A stretch of DNA of 64,000 bases, from assembly GCA_947502975.1 (NCBI GenBank), contig CANNBV010000003.1, positions 434,001-498,000 of the forward strand, read 5' to 3'. Numbering within the stretch: position 1 is the first letter of the stretch; each line of letters starts with the position of its first letter. Below the pieces are notes generated by a model. That model made no database searches, was not told the DNA's origin, and saw only the letters and a list, made by a program, of their open reading frames with translations. Shown here one piece after another: positions 23,590 through 33,954 of the stretch. Position numbers and translations under genes: made by a program. This stretch comes from an uncultured Flavobacteriaceae bacterium. GTDB lineage: Bacteria > Bacteroidota > Bacteroidia > Flavobacteriales > Flavobacteriaceae.

Positions 23590-24870
23590 ATGGCTGTTTT
23601 AGAACAATTAACGTCACAACAAGCAATTGAATTAGAAAACAAGTATGGTGCGCACAATTATCATCCACTACCCGTAGTTTTAAATCGCGGTGAAGGTGTT
23701 TATGTATGGGATGTGGAAGGCAAACAGTATTACGACTTTTTATCGGCTTATTCCGCTGTAAATCAAGGGCATTGTCATCCCAAAATTGTAAACGCTATGA
23801 CTCAGCAAGCAAAAACGCTTACCCTAACATCTAGAGCGTTTTACAATGATATGTTAGGTAAATATGAAAAATATGCAACAGAACTTTTTGGATTTGACAA
23901 GCTCTTACCCATGAACACTGGTGCCGAAGCGGTAGAGACTGCCTTAAAACTAGCTCGTAAATGGGCATATGAAGTTAAAGGTATTGATGAAAATGAAGCA
24001 GAAATTATAGTATGTGAAAATAATTTTCATGGACGAACCACAACTATTATTTCGTTTTCAAACGATCCCGTTGCACGTGAAAATTTCGGACCATATACTA
24101 AAGGATTTATTAAAATTGAATATGATAATTTACAAGCATTAGAAGAGGCTTTAAAAAACAATGCAAATATTGCTGCTTTTTTAGTAGAACCCATTCAAGG
24201 TGAAGCTGGAGTATATGTGCCAAGCGAAGAGTATTTAATTGCTGCTAAAGCATTATGCGAAACATATAATGTGCTATTTGTTGCTGATGAAGTACAGACA
24301 GGTATTGCACGCACAGGTAGGTTATTGGCAACATGCGGCAATTGTTCATGTGAGAACAAAAACTGTAGTAGCACACCAGATGTAAAACCAGATGTATTAA
24401 TTCTTGGAAAAGCACTAAGTGGTGGCGCCTATCCTGTAAGTGCTGTCTTAGCAAATAATGATATCATGAATGTAATTCAACCAGGAAATCATGGCAGTAC
24501 ATTTGGCGGTAACCCAATAGCAGCGGCAGTTGCTATAGCTGCTTTAGAAGTGATTCAGGAAGAACAATTAGCTGAAAATGCATATGTTCTGGGACGACTT
24601 TTTAGAGCTGAATTGAATAAGTTCATACAAACGAGCAATGTTGTAAAACTAGTAAGAGGAAAAGGCTTACTTAATGCCATTGTAATTAATGACGATGAAA
24701 AGAGCAATAAAGCTTGGGATATTTGTTTAGCGCTTAGAGACAATGGTTTATTAGCAAAGCCCACCCATGGAAATATCATTCGTTTTGCTCCACCTTTGGT
24801 AATGACTGAAGAGCAACTATTAGATTGTGTTTCTATTATTTCTAAAACATTGCAAACATTTGAGAATTAG
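23590..24870 (+). CDS. rocD: Ornithine aminotransferase
   Basis: Class III PLP aminotransferase of 426 residues. The N-terminal [20 protein letters not shown] is the usual start of the family. Lys274 in [17 protein letters not shown] forms the Schiff base and DEVQTG (about 238-243) holds the conserved PLP Asp. It converts ornithine plus 2-oxoglutarate to glutamate semialdehyde and glutamate in arginine/proline metabolism. An insertion between the PLP Asp and the Lys carries four cysteines (Cys249, Cys252, Cys254, Cys259 in [11 protein letters not shown]), absent from the well-studied OATs. A terminator shared with the next gene follows. Confidence 0.93.
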   Translation: MAVLEQLTSQQAIELENKYGAHNYHPLPVVLNRGEGVYVWDVEGKQYYDFLSAYSAVNQGHCHPKIVNAMTQQAKTLTLTSRAFYNDMLGKYEKYATELFGFDKLLPMNTGAEAVETALKLARKWAYEVKGIDENEAEIIVCENNFHGRTTTIISFSNDPVARENFGPYTKGFIKIEYDNLQALEEALKNNANIAAFLVEPIQGEAGVYVPSEEYLIAAKALCETYNVLFVADEVQTGIARTGRLLATCGNCSCENKNCSSTPDVKPDVLILGKALSGGAYPVSAVLANNDIMNVIQPGNHGSTFGGNPIAAAVAIAALEVIQEEQLAENAYVLGRLFRAELNKFIQTSNVVKLVRGKGLLNAIVINDDEKSNKAWDICLALRDNGLLAKPTHGNIIRFAPPLVMTEEQLLDCVSIISKTLQTFEN

Positions 24871-24888
24871 CTTAAAATAAAAAACAAA

Positions 24889-24917
24889 AAAACCAGAGCA
24901 GGTGCTCTGGTTTTTTT
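24889..24917. terminator. Bidirectional Rho-independent terminator, rocD / TPR gene
   Basis: Perfect stem AACCAGAGCA (24891-24900) with TGCTCTGGTT (24903-24912), A-tract before and T-tract after. It lies between the convergent rocD and TPR-protein genes and can serve both. Confidence 0.92.
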
Positions 24918-24939
24918 ATCTATATGAAAGAGGTATTAT

Positions 24940-26196
24940 TTACTGACCTCCTCCCATGTCTTCTACTTTAGCTTTCATAGCCTTGTACTTATCAGTTTCT
25001 CCAAGTACACTATATATATTCATTAACGTAGTCGCCGCATTTCTACTTTTAGGGTTTATTTCTAGCGCTTTTGTTAAAAAAGGTATAGCATCTCTATATA
25101 ATGTTTGACGCTGTTCACGCAATTCTTCATAGCGCTTATCATCTTTTGCTGAAGTACCTAATCCATTCATTTCTGTAATTAGCGCCTCCTCTTTTCCTAA
25201 AACTAACGCAGCACTGTTAATGTATGCGTTCACATAATTAGGATCTAGTTCTATAGCTTTTTTGTAATAAGCTAATGCTTCTTCAGGTTGATCAGATTCA
25301 GCAGAAATAACACCTAAATTATACTGTAACTCTGCATTTCCAGGATCCATTTTTGTTGCAACCTCCATAAGTTCCTTGAACTTTTCTGTATTCCCCATTT
25401 TGTAATAAATGTTAGCTTCAGAAAGAATAAGGTTTATATCATTTGGAGCTTCTGCTTTTGCATCTTGAATAGCCTGAATAGCTTTATCATTATCTCCGTT
25501 AGAAATATAAATTAATGCCACGTTTTTAACAATCTCTCCTCTTTTTGAGTCGGACGTTTCTTCTGTAGGACTAACATGAGATTTAGATGTTTTAACGGCA
25601 ACATCTCTTAGCTGCTTGTTTGGGAATGCCTCTTTTTCATTGTTCTCCTTGTTTACAGCATAATACTTGGTCTCAATACCTGTATACTTTAAATTCTTAA
25701 GCTTTTCATAAAGTACAAGTGCTCTATCATAATCTGGAGCATTAACCGCTGTAGCTGCAGCATAATACAGATATATTGTATCTTGTTTTCTCATGCTGTA
25801 TACTTTTTCAAAATACTCTGAAGCAGCACCAAACTTTTTACCCTCATAGGCTTTGTTACCTTTTTCTAAGATTTTGTTAACCATATCAGTTTTCAATTGG
25901 TTAACCTCAACTTTATATCCGCTTTCTGCTTTATTTAAATATTCTATTGCAGCATCTATATCTGCATTAGTACCAGCTCCATTAGCATACAAAGCAACGC
26001 CTTTTAGATAGTTGTATTTACTCATTAGCTTTTCATCTAACGACCCTAACATAGGCTCTACAACTGCGAGTGCAGCTTTAGCTTCTGCAAAATTATTGCT
26101 CTTAACGGCTTTTTCGACAGCTTTTAACTCCTTCTTTTGGGCAAAAGAAAATGCACTTATAGAAATAGCTAAAGCTATAATTAATTGTTTTTTCAT
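24940..26196 (-). CDS. Exported TPR-repeat protein
   Basis: Protein of 418 residues with a signal peptide (KKQLIIALAISISAFSFAQ). Tandem tetratricopeptide repeats span most of the chain; the clearest is AELQYNLGVISAESDQPEEA followed by LAYYKKAIELDPNYVNAYIN near residues 288-330, with others in KFGAASEYFEKVYSMRKQDT and LTKALEINPKSRNAATTLMN. TPR arrays bind partner proteins, so this is likely a periplasmic scaffold. It lies downstream of gyrA (18 bp gap) and is probably cotranscribed with it, as seen in other Flavobacteriia. Confidence 0.88.
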   Translation of the reverse strand: MKKQLIIALAISISAFSFAQKKELKAVEKAVKSNNFAEAKAALAVVEPMLGSLDEKLMSKYNYLKGVALYANGAGTNADIDAAIEYLNKAESGYKVEVNQLKTDMVNKILEKGNKAYEGKKFGAASEYFEKVYSMRKQDTIYLYYAAATAVNAPDYDRALVLYEKLKNLKYTGIETKYYAVNKENNEKEAFPNKQLRDVAVKTSKSHVSPTEETSDSKRGEIVKNVALIYISNGDNDKAIQAIQDAKAEAPNDINLILSEANIYYKMGNTEKFKELMEVATKMDPGNAELQYNLGVISAESDQPEEALAYYKKAIELDPNYVNAYINSAALVLGKEEALITEMNGLGTSAKDDKRYEELREQRQTLYRDAIPFLTKALEINPKSRNAATTLMNIYSVLGETDKYKAMKAKVEDMGGGQ

Positions 26197-26214
26197 TGTT
26201 AATTTTAATTAGTG

Positions 26215-28755
26215 TTATTCATTATTGTTGTTATCAGTATCATTATTATCAACAGTTGTGCCATCATTGGAAACCTCAGTATTATCAATACTCTCCGTAT
26301 CATCAACATCATCCTCATCATGCATTACTTTAGCTACTGCAGCAATGGAATCATTCCCTTTTAAATTGATTAATTTCACACCTTGTGTGGCACGTCCCAT
26401 AACACGTAAATCTTCAACAGCCATTCTTATTGCTATACCAGATTTATTGATAATCATTAAATCATCACTATCAGTTACATTCTTTATTGACACCAAGTTA
26501 CCGGTTTTTTCAGTAATAGAAATAGTTTTCACCCCTTTTCCTCCTCTATTAGTAATTCGATAATCATCTAAACTAGAGCGCTTACCATAACCATTTTCAG
26601 AAACCACAAGAATATTACTTTCCATGTCATCTACTGCTATCATTCCGATAACTTCATCAGTTTTCTCATTTGCTAATCGAATACCGCGAACTCCAGAAGC
26701 ATTTCTTCCCATAGGCCTTGTTTTAGCCTCTTCAAAACGAATCGCTTTGCCAGATTTGAGCGCTAACATAACTTGGCTCTCTCCAGTAGTCAATTTAGCT
26801 TCAAGTAATTCATCATCTTCTTTAATAGTAATGGCATTAATACCATTAGTTCTTGGTCTTGAATATTGTTCTAAAGACGTTTTCTTTACTTGACCTTTCT
26901 TTGTTGCCATTATGACATAATGACTGTTAATGTAATCTTCATCTTTTAAGTCTTGAGTACAAATGAATGCCATTACTTTATCATCTTGCTCAATGTTTAT
27001 AAGATTCTGAATCGCTCTTCCTTTTGATGTTTTTGCACCTTCAGGAATTTCGTATACACGCATCCAAAAACACTTTCCTTTTTGTGTAAAGAACAACATA
27101 TATTGATGGTTTGTACCAACAAATAAATGCTCTAAGAAATCTTCATTACGCGTTGTGGATGCTTTTTGCCCCACACCACCTCTATTCTGGGTTTTATATT
27201 CGGTAAGCGATGTGCGTTTTATATAGCCTGCATGAGAAATCGTAATTACAACTTTCGCATTTGGAATCATATCTTCAATACTCAAATCTCCTCCTGCATA
27301 TTCAATTACTGAGCGTCTTTCATCTCCATACTTATCGCGAATGACTTCTAATTCATCTTTGATAATATTCATTCTACGCTCTTTATTGTCCAGAATATCC
27401 TTTAAATCTGCAATTGTTTTAATAATCTCGTCATATTCAGAACGCAATTTATCTTGCTCTAGTCCTGTTAATTGACGCAGACGCATTTCTACAATAGCTC
27501 TTGCTTGAATTTCAGAAAGTTTAAAACGCTCAATTAAATTGTTGCGTGCTTCGTCAGCATTAGATGAAGCTCTTATAATTTTTATTACTTCATCTATATT
27601 GTCAGAAGCAACAATTAAACCTTCTAAAATATGTGCGCGTTCTTCAGCTTTTCTTAATTCATAAGTCGTACGCCTTACAACAACTTCATGTCTGTGTTCA
27701 ACAAAATAATGAATTAAATCTTTTAAGTTTAAAAGTTGCGGTCTTCCATTTACTAGAGCGATGTTATTCACACTAAATGAAGACTGTAGCGCAGTATACT
27801 TATACAATTTGTTTAACACAATATTTGGGATAGCGTCACGCTTTAAAACGTATACAATACGCATACCGTTTCTATCAGACTCGTCCCTAATTGTAGAAAT
27901 CCCTTCTAATTTTTTATCATTAACCAAGTCCGCAGTTTTCTTAATCATATCTGCTTTATTCACTTGGTACGGAATCTCATCGACTATAATACATTCACGT
28001 CCGTTAACTTCTTCAATATTAGCTTTGGCACGCATTACAATTCTACCTCTACCTGAATGAAATGCTTCTTTAACACCATCATAACCATAGATTGTTCCTC
28101 CAGTTGGAAAATCAGGAGCTTTAATATGTGTCATCAGTTCATCAATCTCAATATCATTGTTATCGATATATGCTATTGTACCATTTACAACTTCAGTCAA
28201 ATTATGAGGCGGCATATTTGTTGCCATACCAACAGCAATACCAGATGCACCATTTACTAAAAGCCCAGGAATTCTAGTTGGTAAAACCGTTGGTTCTTGT
28301 AGTGTATCATCAAAATTTAATTTGTGGTCTACCGTTTCCTTGTCGATATCCGCTAACATTTCCTCAGAAATCTTTTGCATTCTAGCTTCAGTATAACGCA
28401 TAGCTGCGGGGCTATCGCCATCTACAGAACCAAAATTACCCTGACCATCTACTAGCATATAACGCAAACTCCACTCTTGTGCCATACGCACCATGGTGTC
28501 ATAAACCGAGGTATCACCATGAGGGTGATATTTACCTAAAACTTCTCCTACAATTCTCGCTGATTTTTTATGTGCCGAATTAGCCCTAACTCCAAGTTCA
28601 TGCATACCGTAAAGTACACGTCTGTGAACTGGTTTTAGACCATCTCTTACATCTGGTAATGCACGTGACACAATGACCGACATTGAATAATCAATGTACG
28701 CTGATTTCATCTCATCCTCAATGTTAATAGGTATCAGTTTTTCTCCTTCTGCCAT
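26215..28755 (-). CDS. gyrA: DNA gyrase subunit A
   Basis: Protein of 846 residues. Tyr121 in [10 protein letters not shown] is the DNA-cleaving tyrosine. The N-terminal breakage-reunion domain begins with the [16 protein letters not shown] motif, and the quinolone pocket reads [17 protein letters not shown]. Thr82 stands where E. coli has Ser83, and Asp86 matches its Asp87; Thr82 is, from memory, the usual wild-type residue in Flavobacterium. The C-terminal domain of six beta-blade repeats carries the GyrA box QNRGGVG. The last 35 residues are an acidic, Asn/Asp-rich tail, as in many Bacteroidota. With GyrB it introduces negative supercoils. Confidence 0.97.
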   Translation of the reverse strand: MAEGEKLIPINIEDEMKSAYIDYSMSVIVSRALPDVRDGLKPVHRRVLYGMHELGVRANSAHKKSARIVGEVLGKYHPHGDTSVYDTMVRMAQEWSLRYMLVDGQGNFGSVDGDSPAAMRYTEARMQKISEEMLADIDKETVDHKLNFDDTLQEPTVLPTRIPGLLVNGASGIAVGMATNMPPHNLTEVVNGTIAYIDNNDIEIDELMTHIKAPDFPTGGTIYGYDGVKEAFHSGRGRIVMRAKANIEEVNGRECIIVDEIPYQVNKADMIKKTADLVNDKKLEGISTIRDESDRNGMRIVYVLKRDAIPNIVLNKLYKYTALQSSFSVNNIALVNGRPQLLNLKDLIHYFVEHRHEVVVRRTTYELRKAEERAHILEGLIVASDNIDEVIKIIRASSNADEARNNLIERFKLSEIQARAIVEMRLRQLTGLEQDKLRSEYDEIIKTIADLKDILDNKERRMNIIKDELEVIRDKYGDERRSVIEYAGGDLSIEDMIPNAKVVITISHAGYIKRTSLTEYKTQNRGGVGQKASTTRNEDFLEHLFVGTNHQYMLFFTQKGKCFWMRVYEIPEGAKTSKGRAIQNLINIEQDDKVMAFICTQDLKDEDYINSHYVIMATKKGQVKKTSLEQYSRPRTNGINAITIKEDDELLEAKLTTGESQVMLALKSGKAIRFEEAKTRPMGRNASGVRGIRLANEKTDEVIGMIAVDDMESNILVVSENGYGKRSSLDDYRITNRGGKGVKTISITEKTGNLVSIKNVTDSDDLMIINKSGIAIRMAVEDLRVMGRATQGVKLINLKGNDSIAAVAKVMHDEDDVDDTESIDNTEVSNDGTTVDNNDTDNNNNE

Positions 28756-29017
28756 ATATAATTTAATTTAGTTTTTACGATTTTTTCAAAACATGCTAAT
28801 ATACGAATTTCATCAGTGAGAATAAGTGATTTCAAATTCCATTTTAGGACTTTTTATTAACAATTTTACCTGCTTTTTTCGTTAATAACTATACACCAAT
28901 ATTCTTTGATTTTTTGATTAATTTTTCGTCAATTAGCACGACTACTATATTTTCGGGTATGGTTTTTGCCCTTAGTAAAACTATTTTAGTATTTTTAATG
29001 CAGAAAGGAACTTAGTT

Positions 29018-31570
29018 ATGGATGATAATTTTTCCCCAAGAGTAAAAGATGTTATTGCATATAGCAAAGAAGAAGCCTTACGTTTAGGCCATGATTTTAT
29101 TGGTACAGAACACCTAATGCTTGGGCTTTTGCGTGATGGTAATGGTAAAGCTATAGATATATTAAACGCTTTGGATGTTGACTTAAATCACTTAAGACGC
29201 AAGGTCGAGATTTTAAGTCCTGCCAACCCAAATATTAGTGTAGCTTCTAATCAAAAGAAAAACTTGCACTTAACACGACAGGCAGAGCGTGCTTTAAAAA
29301 CAACATTTTTAGAAGCAAAATTATTTCAAAGCAGTTCCATAAATACGGCACACTTGCTATTATGCATTCTTAGAAATGAAAATGACCCAACAACCAAACT
29401 ACTAAATAAACTTAAAGTAGACTACGATAATGTTAAAGAACAATTTAAACAAATGATTACAAACGAAAGCGACTATATAGAACCAAAAGCAGAGTCATTT
29501 CAAGATGATGATGATGCTAATTTAGGTGAAGAATCTCAAAAAGATAACATTTTTAATTCTCCCTCTGGAAAGTCCAACAAGAAGTCTAAAACACCCGTTT
29601 TGGATAATTTTGGACGTGATTTAACAGCCTTTGCTGAAGAAGGGAAGCTTGACCCTGTTGTAGGGCGTGAAGCTGAAATACAGCGCGTTTCACAGATTTT
29701 AAGTAGAAGAAAGAAAAATAATCCGCTTTTAATAGGCGAACCTGGAGTTGGTAAATCTGCCATTGCAGAAGGATTAGCGCTTAGAATAGTGCAGCGTAAA
29801 GTATCTAGAATTCTTTTCAATAAACGTGTTGTAACTTTAGATTTAGCTAGTTTAGTTGCTGGCACAAAATACCGTGGACAGTTTGAAGAGCGCATGAAAG
29901 CCGTAATGAATGAGCTTGAAAAAAATGATGATGTCATTCTATTTATAGACGAAATTCATACTATAGTTGGTGCCGGTGGAGCAACTGGGAGTTTAGATGC
30001 TTCTAACATGTTTAAACCAGCTTTAGCACGTGGTGAAATTCAATGTATTGGAGCTACTACTTTAGATGAGTACAGACAGTATATCGAAAAAGATGGTGCT
30101 TTAGAGCGTCGTTTCCAAAAAGTAATTGTGCAACCAACTACTGTAGAAGAAACCGTTGAAATTCTTCACAATATAAAAGGCAAATACGAAGACCATCATA
30201 ATGTTGACTTTACAGATGAAGCTATCGAAGCTTGTGTAAAATTAACCAACAGGTATATGACTGACAGGTTTCTTCCAGACAAAGCTATTGATGCTTTAGA
30301 TGAGGCTGGATCTCGCGTACATATTACAAACATTGAAGTACCAAAGCAAATTCTAGAACTAGAAAATCAATTAGAGCAGGTAAGAGAAACTAAAAATTCT
30401 GTTGTGAAAAAGCAGAAGTATGAAGAGGCTGCCAAATTGAGAGATGACGAAAAGCGCATTGAAAAAGATTTAGCTGTAGCCCAAGAAAAATGGGAAGAAG
30501 AAACCAAACAACATCGTGAGATTGTTACTGAGGAAAATGTTGCAGATGTGGTCTCCATGATGACAGGTATTCCTGTAAATAGAATTGCGCAAACTGAAAT
30601 TAACAAATTAGCAGAATTACCAAGCTTAATAAAAGGTAAAGTAATTGGTCAAGACGAAGCTGTCGCTAAAGTGGTTAAAGCAATTCAACGTAACCGTGCT
30701 GGATTAAAAGATCCTAACAAACCTATTGGTTCTTTTATTTTCTTAGGACAAACTGGTGTTGGTAAAACACAATTAGCAAAAGTACTATCTCGTGAGTTAT
30801 TTGATAGTGAAGATTCACTTATTAGAATAGATATGAGTGAATACATGGAGAAGTTTGCTATTTCTAGATTAGTAGGGGCACCTCCGGGATATGTTGGATA
30901 TGAAGAAGGCGGACAATTAACTGAAAAAGTACGTCGCAAACCTTATTCAGTAATTCTTCTTGATGAAATTGAAAAAGCGCACCCAGATGTATTCAATATG
31001 TTACTTCAAGTATTAGACGATGGACATTTAACTGATAGCTTAGGTAGAAAAATTGATTTTAGAAATACCATAATCATAATGACTTCAAATATTGGAGCAA
31101 GAAAACTAAAAGATTTTGGAACTGGTATTGGTTTTGGCACTGCATCTCAAAAAGCACAAGAAGACGCAAATGCAGTAAAAGTTATTGAAAATGCGCTTAA
31201 AAAATCTTTTGCACCTGAGTTTTTAAATAGAATTGATGATGTTGTTGTGTTCAACCCTCTAGAAAAAGAAGATATCAACCTAATAATTGATATTGAATTA
31301 GAAAAGCTCTTTATAAGAATAAAAGGTTTAGGGTACCATTTAAAATTAACCAAACCTGCAAAAAACTATATTGCAGACAAAGGTTTTGATAAACAATATG
31401 GTGCGAGACCACTAAAGCGTGCCATTCAAAAGTATATTGAAGATGCTTTAGCTGAAGAAATTGTAGCATCTAATTTACAAGATGGCGACAAAATTATTAT
31501 CGATTTAGATAAGAAAACTGAAGAATTAAGTATTGAGATTGAAAAGGCCGAAAAGCCTACAGAGTCTTAA
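29018..31570 (+). CDS. clpC: ATP-dependent Clp protease ATP-binding subunit ClpC
   Basis: Protein of 850 residues. The N-terminal Clp_N repeat region is at about 1-150. The first AAA+ module has Walker A GEPGVGKS (240-247), and LFIDEIHTIVGAG is its Walker B. A short coiled middle contains a UVR-type stretch (YEEAAKLRDDEKRIEKDL). The second AAA+ module has Walker A GQTGVGKT (577-584). The middle insert is short, as in ClpC/ClpA rather than ClpB. Hexamers unfold proteins and feed them to ClpP, a quality-control and stress role. AGGAA, a modest ribosome-binding sequence, lies about 12 bp before the ATG. A terminator follows the gene. Confidence 0.95.
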   Translation: MDDNFSPRVKDVIAYSKEEALRLGHDFIGTEHLMLGLLRDGNGKAIDILNALDVDLNHLRRKVEILSPANPNISVASNQKKNLHLTRQAERALKTTFLEAKLFQSSSINTAHLLLCILRNENDPTTKLLNKLKVDYDNVKEQFKQMITNESDYIEPKAESFQDDDDANLGEESQKDNIFNSPSGKSNKKSKTPVLDNFGRDLTAFAEEGKLDPVVGREAEIQRVSQILSRRKKNNPLLIGEPGVGKSAIAEGLALRIVQRKVSRILFNKRVVTLDLASLVAGTKYRGQFEERMKAVMNELEKNDDVILFIDEIHTIVGAGGATGSLDASNMFKPALARGEIQCIGATTLDEYRQYIEKDGALERRFQKVIVQPTTVEETVEILHNIKGKYEDHHNVDFTDEAIEACVKLTNRYMTDRFLPDKAIDALDEAGSRVHITNIEVPKQILELENQLEQVRETKNSVVKKQKYEEAAKLRDDEKRIEKDLAVAQEKWEEETKQHREIVTEENVADVVSMMTGIPVNRIAQTEINKLAELPSLIKGKVIGQDEAVAKVVKAIQRNRAGLKDPNKPIGSFIFLGQTGVGKTQLAKVLSRELFDSEDSLIRIDMSEYMEKFAISRLVGAPPGYVGYEEGGQLTEKVRRKPYSVILLDEIEKAHPDVFNMLLQVLDDGHLTDSLGRKIDFRNTIIIMTSNIGARKLKDFGTGIGFGTASQKAQEDANAVKVIENALKKSFAPEFLNRIDDVVVFNPLEKEDINLIIDIELEKLFIRIKGLGYHLKLTKPAKNYIADKGFDKQYGARPLKRAIQKYIEDALAEEIVASNLQDGDKIIIDLDKKTEELSIEIEKAEKPTES

Positions 31571-31592
31571 TTAAACTTAATTTCAAAAATTT

Positions 31593-31630
31593 AAAACCTA
31601 CATCTAATTTTAGATTGTAGGTTTTTTTTT
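31593..31630 (+). terminator. Rho-independent terminator after clpC
   Basis: Stem AAAACCTACATCTAA with TTAGATTGTAGGTTTT (one bulged T) followed by a long T-tract ending near 31630. Confidence 0.9.
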
Positions 31631-31688
31631 GTTCAAAACTGTAACAAATTAAAAAAGTAGTTATCATTATAATAAACCATTAATTTTT

Positions 31689-32258
31689 TTGACGCCTAAC
31701 CACCAAAATATTCAAAACTTAATTGAACAATGCATCGCTGGAAACCAGTTTGCACAACTAGAAATTTATAACAAATATTATAAAGCAATGTATAATACAT
31801 CTTTGAGAATTGTAAAAAATAGATATGAAGCAGAAGATATTATGCAAGATTCTTTCTTAACAGCTTTTACAAAACTCAAAACTTTAAAAGACAAAAAAAT
31901 ATTTGGATCATGGTTAAAGCGCATAGTTATAAATAACAGTATTTATCATTTAAATGAGCAGATAAAAAAACAAGAAACACCATTAAACGATACAATGTTT
32001 AAAATAGAAGAAACTCAAAATAATGATAACCGTAATACTGAAAATTTAAATTTGAAAGTGAAACAAGTTTTAGCAGGTTTAAATAGCTTAAAGGATAATT
32101 ACAGAGTTGCCTTAACCTTGAATTTAATAGAGGGATTTGATTATGATGAAGTCAGCCAAATCATGAGTATTAGTAATGCCAATTGCAGAACAATGATATC
32201 AAGAGCAAAAAGTAGTTTACGCCAAAAATTAGAACATTTAAAAGTTAATAATATTTAA
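31689..32258 (+). CDS. ECF-type RNA polymerase sigma factor (TTG start)
   Basis: Protein of 189 residues. The start must be the TTG at 31689 (TPNHQNIQ...) because no ATG is available before the region-2 helix LIEQCIAGNQFAQLEIYNKY. Region 2 holds RYEAEDIMQDSFL and region 4 NSLKDNYRVALTLNLIEGFD with an HTH (VSQIMSISNANCRTMISRAK). It is the first gene of a three-gene operon with an anti-sigma-like membrane protein and a DYG-repeat exported protein, so it probably answers to a cell-envelope signal and may drive its own operon. Confidence 0.92.
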   Translation: MTPNHQNIQNLIEQCIAGNQFAQLEIYNKYYKAMYNTSLRIVKNRYEAEDIMQDSFLTAFTKLKTLKDKKIFGSWLKRIVINNSIYHLNEQIKKQETPLNDTMFKIEETQNNDNRNTENLNLKVKQVLAGLNSLKDNYRVALTLNLIEGFDYDEVSQIMSISNANCRTMISRAKSSLRQKLEHLKVNNI

Positions 32259-32260
32259 AA

Positions 32261-32830
32261 ATGAATAAAGATTACTTAGATAGTTTTTTTGAAGATAAAA
32301 AAAACGATTTTGATATTGAGGAGCCTAGCGCTAATCATAAAAAACGTTTTTTACATAAATTAAATAATAAAGGCGAGCTACATCTTATTAATGAAACTAG
32401 ACAAAGGCGTCGTCTATGGAAACCATTACTTGGTGTGGCTGCCTCTATTTTACTAATTGTTACAATTAGTGTTAATAGTTCTTCTCAAGAAGAAAACTTT
32501 CGAGACTTAGCAAGCGTATCACCAGAAATGGCCAAAACACAAGATTTTTTTACCGTTACTATTTCTGAAGAACTATACAAGCTGAATGAGGCATCGTCTC
32601 CTGAGACGAAAAAATTGATTCAAGATGCTACGGAACGACTAAATATACTTGAAGAAGACTATGAGAATTTGAAAATTGATTTGATTGAAAGCGGTGATGA
32701 TAAACGTGTGATTTTCGCTATGATTTCAAATTTTCAAACAAGAATAGACCTATTAAAAAATACACTTCAAGAAATAGAACATATTAAACAATTAAAAATC
32801 ACATCATATGAAACGAACAGTACAATTTAA
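32261..32830 (+). CDS. Putative anti-sigma factor, single-pass membrane protein
   Basis: Protein of 189 residues. A short cytoplasmic N-terminus (KDYLDSFFEDKKNDFDIEEP) precedes one transmembrane helix (about 53-71, LWKPLLGVAASILLIVTISV). The rest (72-189) is mostly helical and extracytoplasmic: TKKLIQDATERLNILEEDYE and NTLQEIEHIKQLKI. It starts 2 bp after the sigma stop and overlaps the next gene by 23 bp. Topology and position fit an anti-sigma factor, but the short N-terminus lacks a recognisable zinc-type anti-sigma motif, so this role is an inference. Confidence 0.75.
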   Translation: MNKDYLDSFFEDKKNDFDIEEPSANHKKRFLHKLNNKGELHLINETRQRRRLWKPLLGVAASILLIVTISVNSSSQEENFRDLASVSPEMAKTQDFFTVTISEELYKLNEASSPETKKLIQDATERLNILEEDYENLKIDLIESGDDKRVIFAMISNFQTRIDLLKNTLQEIEHIKQLKITSYETNSTI

Positions 32831-33899
32831 ATCACTTATCACCTTTTTATTAATTCCGCTTTTTGTGACTGCAACAAACGGCATAACAAAAGGTAAATTT
32901 TCTAAAGAGAAAAAAATCAACAAAGAGTTTGCGGTATCATCAAATGCAAATTTAAGTATCAAAAACAGTTATGGAAATCTGGATATTGTTACTTGGAATG
33001 AAAATAAGATTGTTTTTGAAATAATAATTACTACTTCTGGAAACAATGAAGAGAAAGTTCAAGAACGCTTAAATGGCATTACTGTTGAATTTGAAGGCAG
33101 TAGAAATAACGTATCTGCTAACACCAAATTTGGCAAAGGAAAATCTAATTCATGGTGGGGCAAGGGAAAGAAAAATAATGTAAATATTTCTGTAAACTAT
33201 ATTGTTAAAATGCCAATTACGAATAGTGTTGTTTTAAATAATGATTACGGCAGTATAAACTTAGGAAAGTTAGAGGGTCAAGCCAAAATAAATTGCGATT
33301 ACGGTAAAATAACTACAAAGGAACTTATGGCAGATGACAATATTTTGACATTTGATTATTCTAGTGGATGCTATTTTGATTATATAAAATCTGGTAAGAT
33401 TAATGCTGATTATAGTGGTTTTACAGTTGGAAAAACCGAAACTCTGGATATTAATACGGATTACACCAAATCTAAAATTGAAGTTGCTGAAAAAATAAAT
33501 TATAATAGCGATTATGGCTCATTACACATAGAAAAAGTCAACACCATTAATGGCAATAGTGATTATGTGAATTTAAGATTTGGTGACATTTATGACTCAG
33601 CCACAATAAGAGCAGGTTATGGCTCTATTAAAATCGATAAACTACAGAGCAGTTTAAAAGCCTTAACCATTAAAACCAACTATACTGCTTCCAAAATTGG
33701 ATATGATCTAAATATGAATTTTAACTTTGATTTAGATTTAAATTACGCAAGCCTTAATGGTGATAATGATTTTAAATTTACTTATAAAGACAAAGAATCT
33801 AATCGAAAAAAATATACTGGATATTACGGCAGTAAAAGTTCTGGAACTAAAATAATTATAGATTCCAATTACGGGGGCGTGAGTTTCCAAAAGAATTAA
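32808..33899 (+). CDS. Exported beta-solenoid-like protein with DYG repeats
   Basis: Protein of 363 residues with a signal peptide (FKSLITFLLIPLFVTATNG). Residues of about 140-355 hold roughly ten repeats of about 17-25 residues, each around an [N/D]-[x]-DY-G/S core: NNDYGSINL, NCDYGKITT, NADYSGFTV, NTDYTKSKIE, NSDYGSLHI, NSDYVNLRF, AGYGSIKID, NTNYTASKI, LNYASLNG and SNYGGVSF. Each would form one coil of a right-handed beta-helix with stacked Tyr residues. The N-terminal region resembles the DUF4097/GIN adhesin group. Third gene of the sigma operon (23-bp overlap upstream). A role in envelope sensing is an inference. Confidence 0.8.
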   Translation: MKRTVQFKSLITFLLIPLFVTATNGITKGKFSKEKKINKEFAVSSNANLSIKNSYGNLDIVTWNENKIVFEIIITTSGNNEEKVQERLNGITVEFEGSRNNVSANTKFGKGKSNSWWGKGKKNNVNISVNYIVKMPITNSVVLNNDYGSINLGKLEGQAKINCDYGKITTKELMADDNILTFDYSSGCYFDYIKSGKINADYSGFTVGKTETLDINTDYTKSKIEVAEKINYNSDYGSLHIEKVNTINGNSDYVNLRFGDIYDSATIRAGYGSIKIDKLQSSLKALTIKTNYTASKIGYDLNMNFNFDLDLNYASLNGDNDFKFTYKDKESNRKKYTGYYGSKSSGTKIIIDSNYGGVSFQKN

Positions 33900-33920
33900 A
33901 AATCTATTTTATTTGATAAG

Positions 33921-33954
33921 AAAAAAGGCAGTACACGTGTACTGCCTTTTTTTA
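33921..33954. terminator. Bidirectional Rho-independent terminator
   Basis: Perfect 16-bp palindrome (AAAAAAGGCAGTACAC at 33921-33936 and its complement at 33937-33952). It lies between the convergent DYG-repeat and MFS genes; the right end enters the MFS stop codon. Confidence 0.93.

Noticed and set aside
26215-28755. Quinolone-resistance substitution in GyrA (Thr82 at the Ser83 position)
   Set aside because: Thr at this site is, from memory, the normal residue in Flavobacterium, and the Asp86 site is unchanged.
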